The notes below the pieces were generated by a model that did not search any database, was not told the origin of the DNA, and saw only the letters and a program-made list of their open reading frames with translations. 64,000 bases of DNA from Fulverythrobacter ferritrahens (lineage in GTDB: Bacteria; Pseudomonadota; Alphaproteobacteria; Sphingomonadales; Sphingomonadaceae): assembly GCF_020539485.1 (NCBI RefSeq), contig NZ_JACDXU010000001.1, forward strand, positions 682,001-746,000. Direction: 5' to 3'. A program made the position numbers and the translations under genes. Positions 47,011-56,882 of this stretch are shown piece after piece (the first letter of the stretch is position 1; each line of letters begins with the position of its first letter).

Positions 47011-48512
47011 CAGGCGACCTTGTTGACCGGCAGGGAAAGCTGCGCCGAGCCATTTTCGCGGCGGGCAAGGTCGGTCAGGCTGGTGGGATAATCGCCGGTG
47101 AAGCAGGCGTCGCAATATTGCGGACAACCGGCATTGCGCTGCTTGTGGCCCACGGCGCGATAGAGCCCGTCAATCGAAACGAAGGCAAGACTGTCTGCCT
47201 GGATGAAATCGCGCATGGCATCGAGATCCATGCGGCCTGCGAGCAGCTTCGACCGCTCCGGCGTATCGACCCCGTAATAGCAGCCCCAGCCGGTGGGCGG
47301 GCTGGCCACGCGGAAATGCACTTCCTTGGCGCCTGCATCGCGCATCATCTGCACGATCTTGAGGCTGGTGGTGCCGCGCACGATCGAATCGTCGATCAGA
47401 ACGATGCGCTTGCCTTCCACGATCAGGCGGTTGGCATTGTGCTTGCGCTTCACCCCGGCATGGCGTGCGCCATCGGAAGGCTGAATGAAGGTGCGGCCTA
47501 CATAGTGGGAGCGGATAATGCCCAGTTCGAAGGGAATGCCGGATTGCTGGGAAAAGCCGATGGCGGCCGGAACGCCGCTATCGGGCACGGGCACCACAAG
47601 GTCTGCCTCTGTCGGGCTTTCCAGCGCCAGTTGCACGCCGATTTCCTTGCGCACCGAATAGACCGCCCGATTATCGAGGATCGAATCCGGGCGGCTGAAA
47701 TAGACATGCTCGAAAATGCAGGGCCGGGCATTCGGATTGCCGAAGGGGCGGTGCGTCTCGATATTGCCCGCATGATCCACGCGGATCAGTTCGCCGGGCT
47801 CGACCTCGCGGATGAATTCCGCACCGACTACGTCAAAGGCCACCGTTTCGCTGGCGAACAGCGTCGCATCGCCGATCCTGCCCATCACGAGCGGGCGGAT
47901 GCCCAGCGGATCGCGGCAGGCGACCATGCCTTCGGGCGTCATCACGATCAGCGAATAGGCGCCTTCCAACATGCGCAGCGCATCGATGAAGCGATCCAGC
48001 ATGGTGGGGAAGCGGCTGGTGGCCACGAGGTGAATGATCACCTCGGTATCGGAGGTCGACTGGAAGATCGCGCCGTTCTGCACCAGGTCCTTCTTGAGGG
48101 ACATGGCGTTGGAGATGTTGCCGTTATGCGCAATGGCGAACCCGCCCGAAGCGAGATCGGCATAAAGCGGCTGGATGTTGCGAAGGCCCGATCCGCCCGT
48201 GGTGGAATACCGCACATGGCCCGCGGCAGTGTGACCCGGCAGTTCGGCCAGCGCTTCGCCCGAGGAGAAATTCTCCGCCACATGGCCAAGGCCACGCCGG
48301 GAATAGAACTCGTTGCCGTCAAAGCTGGTGATGCCGGCGGCTTCCTGGCCGCGGTGTTGCAACGCATGGAGGCCGAGCGCGCAGATGGCCGAAGCATCCG
48401 CCGCGCCGATCACCCCGAATACGCCGCATTCCTCATGGAGTTTGTCATCGCCCGATTCGTCGGACCAAATGTCCCACGGGGTTTCGTCGCGCAGGGAATC
48501 GCGTTCGATCAT
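47010..48512 (-). CDS. purF: Amidophosphoribosyltransferase
   Basis: 500 residues. First committed step of purine synthesis: PRPP and glutamine give phosphoribosylamine. The glutaminase nucleophile is Cys29 in HEECGVFGVIG, so a 28-residue leader must be removed to expose it, as in propeptide-bearing PurF enzymes. Other markers are LGLHALQHRGQEAAG, GHVRYSTTGGS and the PRPP loop VLIDDSIVRGTTSLKIV. Four cysteines near the end (PQYCDACFTGDYP) resemble the iron-sulfur site region of the Bacillus-type enzyme. Confidence 0.97.
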   Translation of the reverse strand: MIERDSLRDETPWDIWSDESGDDKLHEECGVFGVIGAADASAICALGLHALQHRGQEAAGITSFDGNEFYSRRGLGHVAENFSSGEALAELPGHTAAGHVRYSTTGGSGLRNIQPLYADLASGGFAIAHNGNISNAMSLKKDLVQNGAIFQSTSDTEVIIHLVATSRFPTMLDRFIDALRMLEGAYSLIVMTPEGMVACRDPLGIRPLVMGRIGDATLFASETVAFDVVGAEFIREVEPGELIRVDHAGNIETHRPFGNPNARPCIFEHVYFSRPDSILDNRAVYSVRKEIGVQLALESPTEADLVVPVPDSGVPAAIGFSQQSGIPFELGIIRSHYVGRTFIQPSDGARHAGVKRKHNANRLIVEGKRIVLIDDSIVRGTTSLKIVQMMRDAGAKEVHFRVASPPTGWGCYYGVDTPERSKLLAGRMDLDAMRDFIQADSLAFVSIDGLYRAVGHKQRNAGCPQYCDACFTGDYPTSLTDLARRENGSAQLSLPVNKVA

Positions 48513-48750
48513 GATGTTTGGGTGACTCGTCAGCCTTGGAGCGCACTACGCGCGCCTTTCCGGGCCCCAATGGCGATGTTACGCGCCGATTACAAGGGGG
48601 GCGGGGTTTGAGTGGTGGCGATTGAAACCTGTTTGGGCACCAAAACAGCGCCCTTTTGCGCAGTGGATAAATGCCTGCTTGCCACCCTGCCATCGCGCCG
48701 CTATTGGGCCGCCTCTGCCTCGCCCCGCAGGAAACTGCGATGGCGCCGGT

Positions 48751-48827
48751 CGGGGAGTAGCTCAGCCTGGTAGAGCACTGTCTTCGGGAGGCAGGGGCCG
48801 GAGGTTCGAATCCTCTCTCCCCGACCA
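48751..48827 (+). tRNA. tRNA-Pro (anticodon CGG)
   Basis: A 77-base cloverleaf. Acceptor stem CGGGGAG pairs with CTCCCCG, D arm holds AGCTCAGCCTGGTAGAGC, and the anticodon stem CTGTC/GGCAG holds loop TTCGGGA (CGG). T loop GGTTCGAATC. The CCA end is encoded. Confidence 0.96.
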
Positions 48828-48931
48828 TTTTACTTTTGGGCGCTTTGCGCGGTGCCCACATTCCACAATCTATTCTGCGATAGCGGGCCCTGCGCGTTTA
48901 CGTTCGCACTGCCCGGGCGTTAGGTGCGGGC

Positions 48932-49885
48932 ATGGCATTGCATCCCGTTTCCCGCCCCGATGAGTCGCGCCACGCTGAATGGCAATATCTGGATCTGCTG
49001 CGGCAGGTTTGGGAGCAGGGTGACCAGCGCGAGGATCGCACGGGCATAGGCACCCGCTCCATTTTCGGCGCGCAGATGCGTTTCGACCTGTCCGACGGGC
49101 GCATGCCGTTGATCACCACCAAGCGAGTCTTTTGGAAGACTGCCACGCGCGAGATGCTGTGGTTCCTCACGGGCGAAACGAATATCCGCCCCCTGGTACT
49201 GCAGGGCGTGAAGATCTGGAACGAGTGGCCCCATGCCAAATATGTCCGTGCCACCGGGCATGACATCGCGCTGGATGATTTCGTCAGCCGCATAGCCGAT
49301 GACGAATCATTCGCCGCCCAATGGGGCGATCTTGGCCCGGTCTATGGCAAGCAGTGGGTGGACTGGGCGACCTACGAGCCCAATGGCGATGGAACCTATC
49401 GCAAGGGGCCGGGAATCAATCAGGTTGCCGAAGTCGTGCAGAACCTGAAGACGAATCCCGGCAGTCGCCGCCACATCATCGAAGGGTGGAACGTGGCGGA
49501 GCTTGACCGGATGGCCCTGCCGCCCTGCCACAAGACTTATCAGTTCCATGTTGCGGGAAATCGCCTGAACTGCCTGCTTTACCAGCGCAGCTGCGATGTG
49601 GCGCTGGGCCTGCCGTTCAATCTCTGGTCGGGTGCGCTGTTGCAGCGGATGGTGGCGCATCAGGCGGGGCTGGAGCCGGGCGAGTTCGTCTGGATGGGCG
49701 GGGATACCCATCTCTACCTCAATCATGCCGATCTGGTGGAGGAACAGCTCGGCCGTCAGCCGGAGGGGGATCCTCGTCTGGCGATTCTGCGCAAGCCCGA
49801 TTCGATCTTCGATTACCGGATAGAGGACTTTGAAGTGACGGGTTATGCCCCTCAGGGCGCAATCAGGGCGCCGATCGCTGTTTGA
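48932..49885 (+). CDS. thyA: Thymidylate synthase
   Basis: 317 residues. Makes dTMP from dUMP with methylene-tetrahydrofolate. DRTGIGTRSIFGAQMRFDL, TTKRVFWKTATREMLWFLTGETN, the catalytic Cys199 in LPPCHKTYQF, and RSCDVALGLPFNLW are all conserved. The length fits bacterial ThyA with an insertion of the longer type. It is close to fau, which also handles folate. Confidence 0.97.
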   Translation: MALHPVSRPDESRHAEWQYLDLLRQVWEQGDQREDRTGIGTRSIFGAQMRFDLSDGRMPLITTKRVFWKTATREMLWFLTGETNIRPLVLQGVKIWNEWPHAKYVRATGHDIALDDFVSRIADDESFAAQWGDLGPVYGKQWVDWATYEPNGDGTYRKGPGINQVAEVVQNLKTNPGSRRHIIEGWNVAELDRMALPPCHKTYQFHVAGNRLNCLLYQRSCDVALGLPFNLWSGALLQRMVAHQAGLEPGEFVWMGGDTHLYLNHADLVEEQLGRQPEGDPRLAILRKPDSIFDYRIEDFEVTGYAPQGAIRAPIAV

Positions 49886-49927
49886 TCGCCGGCTGGCGAT
49901 CCGTCAGCGCATGATGTCAGCGCGAAG

Positions 49928-50386
49928 TTAGCGCACGATGGCGGAATAGGTCACGCGCCCCGTGCCGCGCCGCGCATCGTCGGGATTCACTCGCCAGCGC
50001 AGATGGGTGACGTCCTCGGCCGTGGCGAGTCGGCTGCCATAGCTGTCGGCGGTCTTCAATTCGCCCAGCCGGCCCCAGCTTTTCCCGCCATCGACGGATA
50101 CTTCTACGGAATCCGTGCTCGCATCCTGAAAAGCTATGCTGCGGGGAATCGGGCTGGTGACGGCAAAGCCCCTGGCGTCCGGTACGGATTGCCATTCGAC
50201 CACCAGCACGAGCCGGTCTCCGCGCTTCAATAGCCGCGCAGGTTCGATCCAGCGTTCCACCCGGCCGTCATTGGTATGGCCGAGACGTTCGACGAACACC
50301 GCACTGTCCAGCGAAACAGGCCGCTTTGCCATGGCCGGCGTGGCGACAAGACCTGCGGCCAGCACCGCATAAAGCAGTTCACGCAT
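49928..50386 (-). CDS. Secreted DUF11-like single-domain protein
   Basis: 152 residues. A signal peptide (LLYAVLAAGLVATPAMA) precedes one domain whose pattern resembles DUF11/conserved-repeat modules: RLVLVVEWQSVPDARGFAVTSPIPRSIAFQDAS, then VSVDGGKSWGRLGELK and EDVTHLRWRVNPDDARRGTGRVTYSAIVR. Such modules are usually part of large surface proteins, so a free-standing single module is unusual. Function unknown. Confidence 0.7.
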   Translation of the reverse strand: MRELLYAVLAAGLVATPAMAKRPVSLDSAVFVERLGHTNDGRVERWIEPARLLKRGDRLVLVVEWQSVPDARGFAVTSPIPRSIAFQDASTDSVEVSVDGGKSWGRLGELKTADSYGSRLATAEDVTHLRWRVNPDDARRGTGRVTYSAIVR

Positions 50387-50553
50387 GAGAATGCCCCCTC
50401 ATTTGTATGGGGAATCTTCTCAGCGAAGCACGAACATATGGTTAATTTCACAATCACCACTCTCATGTGAAAAAGCTGTCATCACCCCTGTTGACAGGGG
50501 GGCGAGCCTGCCCTAGTGGCGGCGCTCCCCAAGGGGTGCACGCCCAAGAAAAC

Positions 50554-50630
<77 letters not shown>

Positions 50631-50733
50631 CTTGGGGGATTTCCTGGAAAAACCGGAATAAACATCGCCTTCGGGCGCACCGTCAGGTGCGTCCTGAGGC
50701 ATTTCTTCCGGTTAGTGTTTCAGGCGGGCGGGC

Positions 50734-50946
50734 TCAGCCCCAGCGCCCGGTTTCCATCCAGATCAGGAAGCGCCTCAGCGGCAGCAGCCAGATGGTCCCC
50801 AGAACGATGTAGATCGGCGTCTGGACGAGGACATGGAGCGTGCCGATCCATTGGGATGCCCAGGCGATGAACAGTGCGTAGATGGCAAGGGCGGCCAGCA
50901 GGCCGAGTATCCCGAAGGGGATTCGCAAAGTGGGCTTGCTGCGCAT
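50734..50946 (-). CDS. DUF2842 family small membrane protein
   Basis: 70 residues with two hydrophobic helices (about 12-33 and 38-56) and a basic C-terminus ending LPLRRFLIWMETGRW. The size and two-helix plan fit DUF2842, common in Alphaproteobacteria. It lies three bases behind the fau stop on the same strand. Function unknown. Confidence 0.85.
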   Translation of the reverse strand: MRSKPTLRIPFGILGLLAALAIYALFIAWASQWIGTLHVLVQTPIYIVLGTIWLLPLRRFLIWMETGRWG

Positions 50947-50949
50947 GGT

Positions 50950-51549
50950 TCAGAACGGTCCGTAAAGCCGGGTAGGGGTGACGATGGCCTTCAGTGGTGC
51001 GTCATGCGGTTCAAGCGGAAGCGAATCGACCTTCTGCACATCCCAGGCCATGCCGATGGCGATTCGGCCAGGATTGCGGCCCAGCCAGCCATCGTAGAAT
51101 GCGCCGCCCTGGCCCATGCGTTCACCCCGCTCGGTAAAGGCCACCAGGGGGCAGAACAGCACGTCGGGCACCACGATGGGGTTTTCCGCCGAAGGTTGCG
51201 GGCCATAGGGGCCGCTTTCCAGATCGCTCTCGCCGATGGGATCGCTCCACTGGCGGAACAGCATGGGCGCATCCGCCGTGGCGATCCAGGGCAGGGCGAC
51301 CTTGTGGCCCTGTTCAAACAGGAAGCGCGCATAGGAAAGGGCGGGCGCCTCGTCCGGCGTGTTGTAATAAAGGCCGATCGTCGATCCTGCGGGGATCAGG
51401 TCCAGCACCGGATTGGGCGGGCGGCGGAACAATAGCGCGCGAACCGATGGATCGAGCGAGGCGGCGTGTTCGCGGCGTGCCTTGCGCATGGCGCGGCGCA
51501 GGCGCTGCTTTTCCTCATCGACGGGATTGGTTTCGACAGGGCTCGTCAC
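50950..51549 (-). CDS. fau: 5-formyltetrahydrofolate cyclo-ligase
   Basis: 199 residues. Converts 5-formyl-THF to methenyl-THF with ATP. KQRLRRAMRKARREHAASLD opens the family; IGLYYNTPDEAPALSYARFLFEQGHKVALP and the GERMGQGGAFYDGWLGR loop (nucleotide/folate site) are diagnostic. Start is GTG at 51549, preceded by GGAG; ATG-based upstream starts would lie in the 6S RNA region. Follows the 6S RNA on the same strand, as in most proteobacteria. Confidence 0.94.
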   Translation of the reverse strand: MTSPVETNPVDEEKQRLRRAMRKARREHAASLDPSVRALLFRRPPNPVLDLIPAGSTIGLYYNTPDEAPALSYARFLFEQGHKVALPWIATADAPMLFRQWSDPIGESDLESGPYGPQPSAENPIVVPDVLFCPLVAFTERGERMGQGGAFYDGWLGRNPGRIAIGMAWDVQKVDSLPLEPHDAPLKAIVTPTRLYGPF

Positions 51550-51596
51550 GCATCGCTCCGCATGACCGGCGCGAGCCGGAGAGAATCGGCCGGAAG

Positions 51597-51772
51597 AAAA
51601 AGGGGTGACGGGACCACCATGGGCCGGTGCCGGAGAAATCCTCTGACGCCTCACGTCAGGTGGGGACCATATGTGCCGGGCCAGGGCCCGACCAGGGACA
51701 GCCCCCATGGATTTGCTTATAGCCTCAGGGATGTTCGATCGGCGCGTACCGGGCAGTACCCGTCACGCCCTA
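51597..51772 (-). ncRNA. ssrS: 6S RNA
   Basis: Lies between fau and zapA on the minus strand, the conserved place of this RNA. Long complementary ends: near the 5' end GGGCGTGACGGGTAC and near the 3' end GTCCCGTCACCCC, followed by a T run. They enclose a central region with a large bubble. 6S RNA mimics an open promoter and holds sigma70-type RNA polymerase in stationary phase. Ends are approximate. Not confirmed by a covariance model. Confidence 0.8.
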
Positions 51773-51788
51773 TCTAGGGAAGCCTGCC

Positions 51789-52106
51789 TCAGCCCTCAAG
51801 GCTTTCCGCGAGTTTTTCCAGCTGTTCGGCCAGTGCCTCGAACCGTTCGGCGGGCAGGCCGGGCATTTCCAGCGGCAGGGCCGGGGGCGGGGCCGCTTCG
51901 GCGCGTTTTCTCAATTCATGATTTTCGTCCGCCAGCAGCAGGGCAGCGAACAGCAGGGTGCGCGCCTCGTTCTGGCCGACATTGCCCGAAAGTGACCCGA
52001 TCTTGCTCTGGATCATCTGGCCGAGGCGCATGATATGGCCTTCCTGCCCATCCTGGCACGAGACTGAATATACGCGGCCGCCAATCGTAAGCTTGACGTT
52101 GATCAT
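51789..52106 (-). CDS. zapA: Cell division protein ZapA
   Basis: 105 residues. Stabilises FtsZ rings. INVKLTIGGRVYSVSCQDGQEGHIMRLGQMIQSKIGSL is the ZapA head domain; the tail is a proline-rich segment, then a short helix. It overlaps the next upstream gene by four bases (ATGA). Confidence 0.92.
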   Translation of the reverse strand: MINVKLTIGGRVYSVSCQDGQEGHIMRLGQMIQSKIGSLSGNVGQNEARTLLFAALLLADENHELRKRAEAAPPPALPLEMPGLPAERFEALAEQLEKLAESLEG

Positions 52107-52303
52107 GCTTCCAGCGTCCCGATCAGGGTATCGAGCTCTTGCAGCGAAGCGCCGACCTTTGCCCGCAATTCCTCATGCTTGCGGGCAAGGCCGGAATCCT
52201 CGCCAGTGTTTTGTAACGCCATGCGACGGGCGCCTGCAGCCTCTATCCGGGCGGCGGCAGCCTCAATTCGGGCAAGCGCGTGTTCGATACGTTGCCGTTC
52301 CAT
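52103..52303 (-). CDS. Short coiled-coil protein upstream of zapA
   Basis: 66 residues almost wholly helical (RIEHALARIEAAAARIEAAGARR, HEELRAKVGASLQELDTLIGTLEA). Small coiled coils in this position are common in Alphaproteobacteria (DUF4164-like) and may help ZapA at the divisome. It overlaps zapA by four bases. The function is inferred from position only. Confidence 0.75.
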   Translation of the reverse strand: MERQRIEHALARIEAAAARIEAAGARRMALQNTGEDSGLARKHEELRAKVGASLQELDTLIGTLEA

Positions 52304-52539
52304 GACCGTGATTTAGCGTAAACTTCCCCATCGGTGCAAAACCTTGCTTACTAAAGTTGTTAATTACCTTCCGGTTCCCCCGCAGTTCCACGCGTTGCGG
52401 CCATTCCACGCCGGGCTTCATATGGCAGGACGGCCTGCCCCATGCGCTTGACGGGGGGGCACGCACTCCGCAAAGGGGGCCGCGCGCCGAATCGTCACAA
52501 TTCAGCCAGTTTGCGGCGCATCCGCAGGAGCCAGCCAGA

Positions 52540-54537
52540 ATGACCATCGATCCGTCCCGTCTCGCGCCCATGGCCAATGCTATCCGGGCTCTTTCGATGG
52601 ATGCGGTGCAGGCAGCCAATATCGGCCACCCCGGCATGCCGATGGGCATGGCTGACGTGGCGACAGTGCTGTGGTCGGACTATCTGAAGTTCGATCCCGC
52701 CGCGCCGCAGTGGCCGGATCGGGACCGTTTCGTGCTGTCGGCCGGTCACGGCTCGATGCTGATCTACGCATTGCTTCACCTGACCGGCTTTGAACGCCCG
52801 ACGATGGACGACATCCGCAATTTCCGCCAGCTCGGCAGCCCTTGCGCCGGCCACCCGGAAAACTTCCTGCTGGATGGCGTAGAGGCGACCACCGGCCCGC
52901 TGGGTCAGGGTCTGGCGATGGGTGTGGGCATGGCGATGGCGGAACGTCATCTCAATGCCGTCTATGGTGACGATCTGGTGGATCACCGCACCTGGGTGAT
53001 CGCGGGCGATGGCTGCCTGATGGAAGGCATCAATCACGAGGCGATCGGCCTTGCCGGGCATCTGAAGCTCGGCAATCTGATCGTGCTGTGGGACGACAAC
53101 AAGATCACCATTGACGGCAAGGTCGATCTTTCCTCCAGCGAGGATGTGCTGGCCCGCTACCGTGCGACCAATTGGCACACTGTCAGCTGCGATGGCCACG
53201 ATCCGGCCGATATCCGCCGCGCGATTGACGAGGCGCTGGCCGATCCGCGCCCCTCGATTGTCGCCTGCGCCACGATCATCGGCAAGGGCGCGCCGAACAA
53301 GCAGGGCACTTCGGCCGTTCACGGCTCGCCGCTGGGCGCCGACGAAGTGGCTGCCGCCCGCGTCGAACTGGGCTGGAACTACGAACCCTTCGTCGTTCCC
53401 GACGATATTCTGGCCGACTGGCGCTCGCTGGGGGCCAAGGGCGCCGCTGCCCGTGTGGAATGGGAAGCGCGCCTCGCCGCCAGCTCCGCGAAGGATGCCT
53501 TCACAGCCCAGCTTTCAAGTGTGGCAGACAAGGCCGGCGATGCGCTGACCGATTACGTGCGCGGCCTCGCCAAGGATGCGCCCAAGGTCGCCAGCCGCAA
53601 GGCTTCGGAAATGGCGCTGGGCCCCCTGACCGAGAAGCTGCCGCAGCTGGTGGGTGGTTCGGCTGACCTTACCGGTTCCAACAATACTAAAACTTCGGCC
53701 ACCAAACCTTTCTCCGCGCAGGATTATTCCGGCCGCTATGTCTATTACGGCATCCGCGAATTCGGCATGGCCGCCGCGATGAACGGCATGGCGCTGCATG
53801 GCGGAATCGTGCCCTATGGCGGCACTTTCCTGATCTTCAGCGATTACGCCCGCAACGCCATCCGCCTTTCGGCCCTGCAGCAGGTTGGCGCGATCTATGT
53901 GCTGACGCATGACTCGATTGGGCTGGGCGAGGACGGCCCGACCCATCAGCCGGTGGAACAGGTGATGAGCCTGCGCCTGATCCCCAATCTCAACGTCTAT
54001 CGCCCCTGCGATGCTATCGAGACGGCGGAGTGCTGGGCGCTCGCGCTCGAAACGCCGAAGACTCCCTCGGCACTGGCCCTTTCGCGCCAGAACCTTCCCG
54101 CCCTGCGCGGCGAGGGGGACGAGGAATGGACCCCGGCCACCAACCGCTCGGCCAAGGGCGCTTACCGCCTGCGCGCCGCCAAGGCGGATCGCAAGGTGGT
54201 GCTGGTTGCGACCGGTTCTGAAGTGGCGGTGGCGATTGAAACCGCCGACGCGCTTGAAGCCCTGGGCATCGGCGCGGATGTCGTTTCCGCCCCCTGCCTC
54301 GAACTGTTCGACAAGCAGGACGCTGCCTATCGCAATGACGTGATGCCGCGCGATGCGCTCATCGTGTCGATCGAGGCTGGTACTACGCTGGGCTGGCAGG
54401 CCTATACTGGCCGCGACGGCATCAATATCGGGCTGGACCGGTTCGGCGCTTCGGCCCCGGCGGAAGTCCTTTTCAAGCATTTCGGCTTCAGTGCTGAAGC
54501 CATCGTGCCGCAGATCACGGCGAAACTTGGCCAGTAA
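52540..54537 (+). CDS. tkt: Transketolase
   Basis: 665 residues. TPP enzyme of the pentose phosphate and Calvin pathways. [24 protein letters not shown], the TPP-binding [35 protein letters not shown] and the [16 protein letters not shown] loop (Glu) are all in place, with [17 protein letters not shown] completing the active site. Start at 52540 with AGGAG upstream. First of four genes in a central-carbon run: tkt, gap, pgk, fba. Confidence 0.97.
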   Translation: MTIDPSRLAPMANAIRALSMDAVQAANIGHPGMPMGMADVATVLWSDYLKFDPAAPQWPDRDRFVLSAGHGSMLIYALLHLTGFERPTMDDIRNFRQLGSPCAGHPENFLLDGVEATTGPLGQGLAMGVGMAMAERHLNAVYGDDLVDHRTWVIAGDGCLMEGINHEAIGLAGHLKLGNLIVLWDDNKITIDGKVDLSSSEDVLARYRATNWHTVSCDGHDPADIRRAIDEALADPRPSIVACATIIGKGAPNKQGTSAVHGSPLGADEVAAARVELGWNYEPFVVPDDILADWRSLGAKGAAARVEWEARLAASSAKDAFTAQLSSVADKAGDALTDYVRGLAKDAPKVASRKASEMALGPLTEKLPQLVGGSADLTGSNNTKTSATKPFSAQDYSGRYVYYGIREFGMAAAMNGMALHGGIVPYGGTFLIFSDYARNAIRLSALQQVGAIYVLTHDSIGLGEDGPTHQPVEQVMSLRLIPNLNVYRPCDAIETAECWALALETPKTPSALALSRQNLPALRGEGDEEWTPATNRSAKGAYRLRAAKADRKVVLVATGSEVAVAIETADALEALGIGADVVSAPCLELFDKQDAAYRNDVMPRDALIVSIEAGTTLGWQAYTGRDGINIGLDRFGASAPAEVLFKHFGFSAEAIVPQITAKLGQ

Positions 54538-54562
54538 GACTGGCATCGCAAAGGAGCAAACC

Positions 54563-55570
54563 ATGGCGATCAAGGTTGCAATCAACGGGTTCGGACGCAT
54601 TGGGCGGAACGTGGCCCGCGCGATCTTCGAACGGACCGATCACGATATCGAACTGGTCTCGATCAACGATCTCGGCGATGCGAAGGCCAATGCCCGCCTG
54701 TTCAAGCATGACAGCGTTCACGGCACCTTTGCAGGTACGGTGGAAGTTGACGGCAATGACCTGATCATCAACGGCAAGCGCATCCATGTGACTGCCGAGC
54801 GCGATCCCGCCAACCTGCCGCATGCCGCCAATGGCATCGACATCGCGATGGAATGCACCGGCTTCTTTACCGATCGTGACAGCTGCCAGAAGCACCTTTC
54901 CGCAGGTGCCAAGCGCGTGCTGATCTCCGCCCCGGGCAAGAACGTGGACCTCACAGTGGTCTACGGCGTGAACCACGAGAAGCTGACGGCCGATCACGTG
55001 ATCGTTTCCAACGCTTCGTGCACCACCAACTGCCTTGCCCCGCTGGCGAAGGTTCTGAACGACAATATCGGCATCGAACGCGGCCTGATGACCACGATCC
55101 ACGCCTATACCAACGATCAGAAGATCCTCGACCAGATCCACTCCGATCCGCGCCGCGCCCGCGCTGCCGGGATGAGCATGATCCCCACCACCACTGGCGC
55201 TGCCCGCGCTGTGGGCGAGGTTCTGCCCGAACTGAAGGGCAAGCTGGACGGTTCCTCCGTCCGCGTGCCGACCCCGAACGTCTCGGTTGTGGACCTGACC
55301 TTCCAGCCGGGTCGCGAGACTTCGGCCGAGGAAGTCAACGCACTGCTCAAGGCTGCTGCGGAAGGCCCGCTCAAGGGCGTTCTGGCCTATTCGGAAGAGC
55401 CGCTGGTCTCGATCGACTACAACCACTGCCCGGCCAGCTCGACCATCGACAGCCTGGAAACCGCTGTGATCGAAGGCAAGCTGGTGCGCGTGCTTTCGTG
55501 GTACGATAATGAATGGGGCTTCTCGAACCGGATGCTCGACACCGCCGGTGTGATGGCCAGCTTCCTCTAA
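54563..55570 (+). CDS. gap: Glyceraldehyde-3-phosphate dehydrogenase, type I
   Basis: 335 residues. NAD(P)-dependent step of glycolysis/gluconeogenesis. [14 protein letters not shown] binds the cofactor; the catalytic Cys153 sits in [19 protein letters not shown] follows. Ribosome site AAAGGAG, 25 bp after tkt. Followed by an intergenic hairpin before pgk. Confidence 0.98.
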   Translation: MAIKVAINGFGRIGRNVARAIFERTDHDIELVSINDLGDAKANARLFKHDSVHGTFAGTVEVDGNDLIINGKRIHVTAERDPANLPHAANGIDIAMECTGFFTDRDSCQKHLSAGAKRVLISAPGKNVDLTVVYGVNHEKLTADHVIVSNASCTTNCLAPLAKVLNDNIGIERGLMTTIHAYTNDQKILDQIHSDPRRARAAGMSMIPTTTGAARAVGEVLPELKGKLDGSSVRVPTPNVSVVDLTFQPGRETSAEEVNALLKAAAEGPLKGVLAYSEEPLVSIDYNHCPASSTIDSLETAVIEGKLVRVLSWYDNEWGFSNRMLDTAGVMASFL

Positions 55571-55582
55571 GCAAAAGATTGA

Positions 55583-55618
55583 ACCGTTCGTGCCGCGCGC
55601 AGTCGGGGCACGAACGGT
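55583..55618. repeat. Perfect hairpin between gap and pgk
   Basis: Twelve-base arms ACCGTTCGTGCC (55583-55594) and GGCACGAACGGT (55607-55618) are exact reverse complements around a 12-base loop. No T run follows, so it is probably not a full terminator; it may cut or stabilise the transcript so that gap and pgk are expressed at different levels. Confidence 0.75.
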
Positions 55619-55663
55619 AATCCTTCTCCGACTGCGCTGTATTTGATTGGCGAGGTAGGTGAG

Positions 55664-56863
55664 ATGGCCGGTTTCAAGACGCTGGACGATGCCGGGGACG
55701 TAACCGGCAAGGTCGCGCTGGTCCGTGTGGACCTGAACCTGCCGATGGATGGCGGCCGCGTGACGGATGACACGCGCGTACGCGCCAGCGCGCCCACGAT
55801 TCTCGAATTGTCGCGCAAGGGAGCCAAGGTTCTCCTTCTGGCGCATTTCGGCCGCCCCAAGGGGCAGCGCAGTTCCACCCAGTCGCTCTCCATGGTCATC
55901 GATGCTGTGCAGGATGTGCTGGGCAAGGAAGTTATGTTCGTGCCCGAAGTGGCTGGTCCAGTGGTGGAACAGACCGTGGGCATCCTGCGCAACGGCGACA
56001 TCGCGATCCTTGAAAACACCCGCTTCTGGCCGGGCGAGGAAGCGAACGATCCCGAATTTGCGAAAGCCATCGCCGCCAATGGCGATCTGTTCGTGAACGA
56101 TGCCTTTTCCGCCGCGCACCGCGCCCATGCGACCACGGAAGGCCTCACTCACCTGCTGCCGTCCTATGCGGGCCGTTCGATGCAGGCCGAGCTGGAGGCG
56201 CTGGAAAAGGCGCTGGGCAACCCGGAAAAGCCGGTGGCTGCCGTTGTTGGCGGGGCCAAGGTTTCCAGCAAGCTTGCCGTGCTGAAGCATCTGGTGGACA
56301 AGGTCGATCACCTGATCATCGGGGGCGGCATGGCCAACACCTTCCTCGCCGCGCGCGGCGTGGATGTGGGCAAGTCCCTGTGCGAGCATGAACTGGCGCC
56401 CACTTGCGAGGAAATCCTCGATGCGGCCGATGCCGCCGGTTGCACGGTGCATCTGCCTTATGATGTGGTCGTGGCGAAGGAATTCGCGGCCAATCCGCCG
56501 AGCATGCGCATTTGCAACGTCCATGAAGTCGCCGCAGACGAGATGATCCTGGATGTGGGCCCGCAGGCTGTGGAAGCGCTGGGCGATGTGCTCAAAACCT
56601 GTCGCACCCTGGTGTGGAACGGCCCACTGGGCGCTTTCGAGACCTCGCCCTTCGATGCGGCGACGGTGGCGCTCGCGAAGACCGCCGCCGCCCTTTCCAA
56701 AGAGGGCTCGCTCGTTTCGGTCGCCGGTGGCGGGGATACGGTCGCTGCCCTGAACCATGCTGGCGCGGCTGCTGATTTCACATATATTTCAACGGCTGGC
56801 GGCGCCTTCCTTGAATGGATGGAAGGACGCGTATTGCCCGGCGTTGCTGCACTGGAAGCCTGA
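55664..56863 (+). CDS. pgk: Phosphoglycerate kinase
   Basis: 399 residues. [25 protein letters not shown] is the PGK signature; [42 protein letters not shown], and the hinge/ATP motif [11 protein letters not shown] are present. Start at 55664 with AGGTAGGTG upstream. Confidence 0.98.
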   Translation: MAGFKTLDDAGDVTGKVALVRVDLNLPMDGGRVTDDTRVRASAPTILELSRKGAKVLLLAHFGRPKGQRSSTQSLSMVIDAVQDVLGKEVMFVPEVAGPVVEQTVGILRNGDIAILENTRFWPGEEANDPEFAKAIAANGDLFVNDAFSAAHRAHATTEGLTHLLPSYAGRSMQAELEALEKALGNPEKPVAAVVGGAKVSSKLAVLKHLVDKVDHLIIGGGMANTFLAARGVDVGKSLCEHELAPTCEEILDAADAAGCTVHLPYDVVVAKEFAANPPSMRICNVHEVAADEMILDVGPQAVEALGDVLKTCRTLVWNGPLGAFETSPFDAATVALAKTAAALSKEGSLVSVAGGGDTVAALNHAGAAADFTYISTAGGAFLEWMEGRVLPGVAALEA

Positions 56864-56882
56864 CACTCACCTAGGAGGGACC

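Noticed and set aside
50666..50705. GCGCACC/GGTGCGT hairpin after tRNA-Asp as a terminator
   Set aside because: The stem is six to seven bases and no T run follows, so evidence is too weak.
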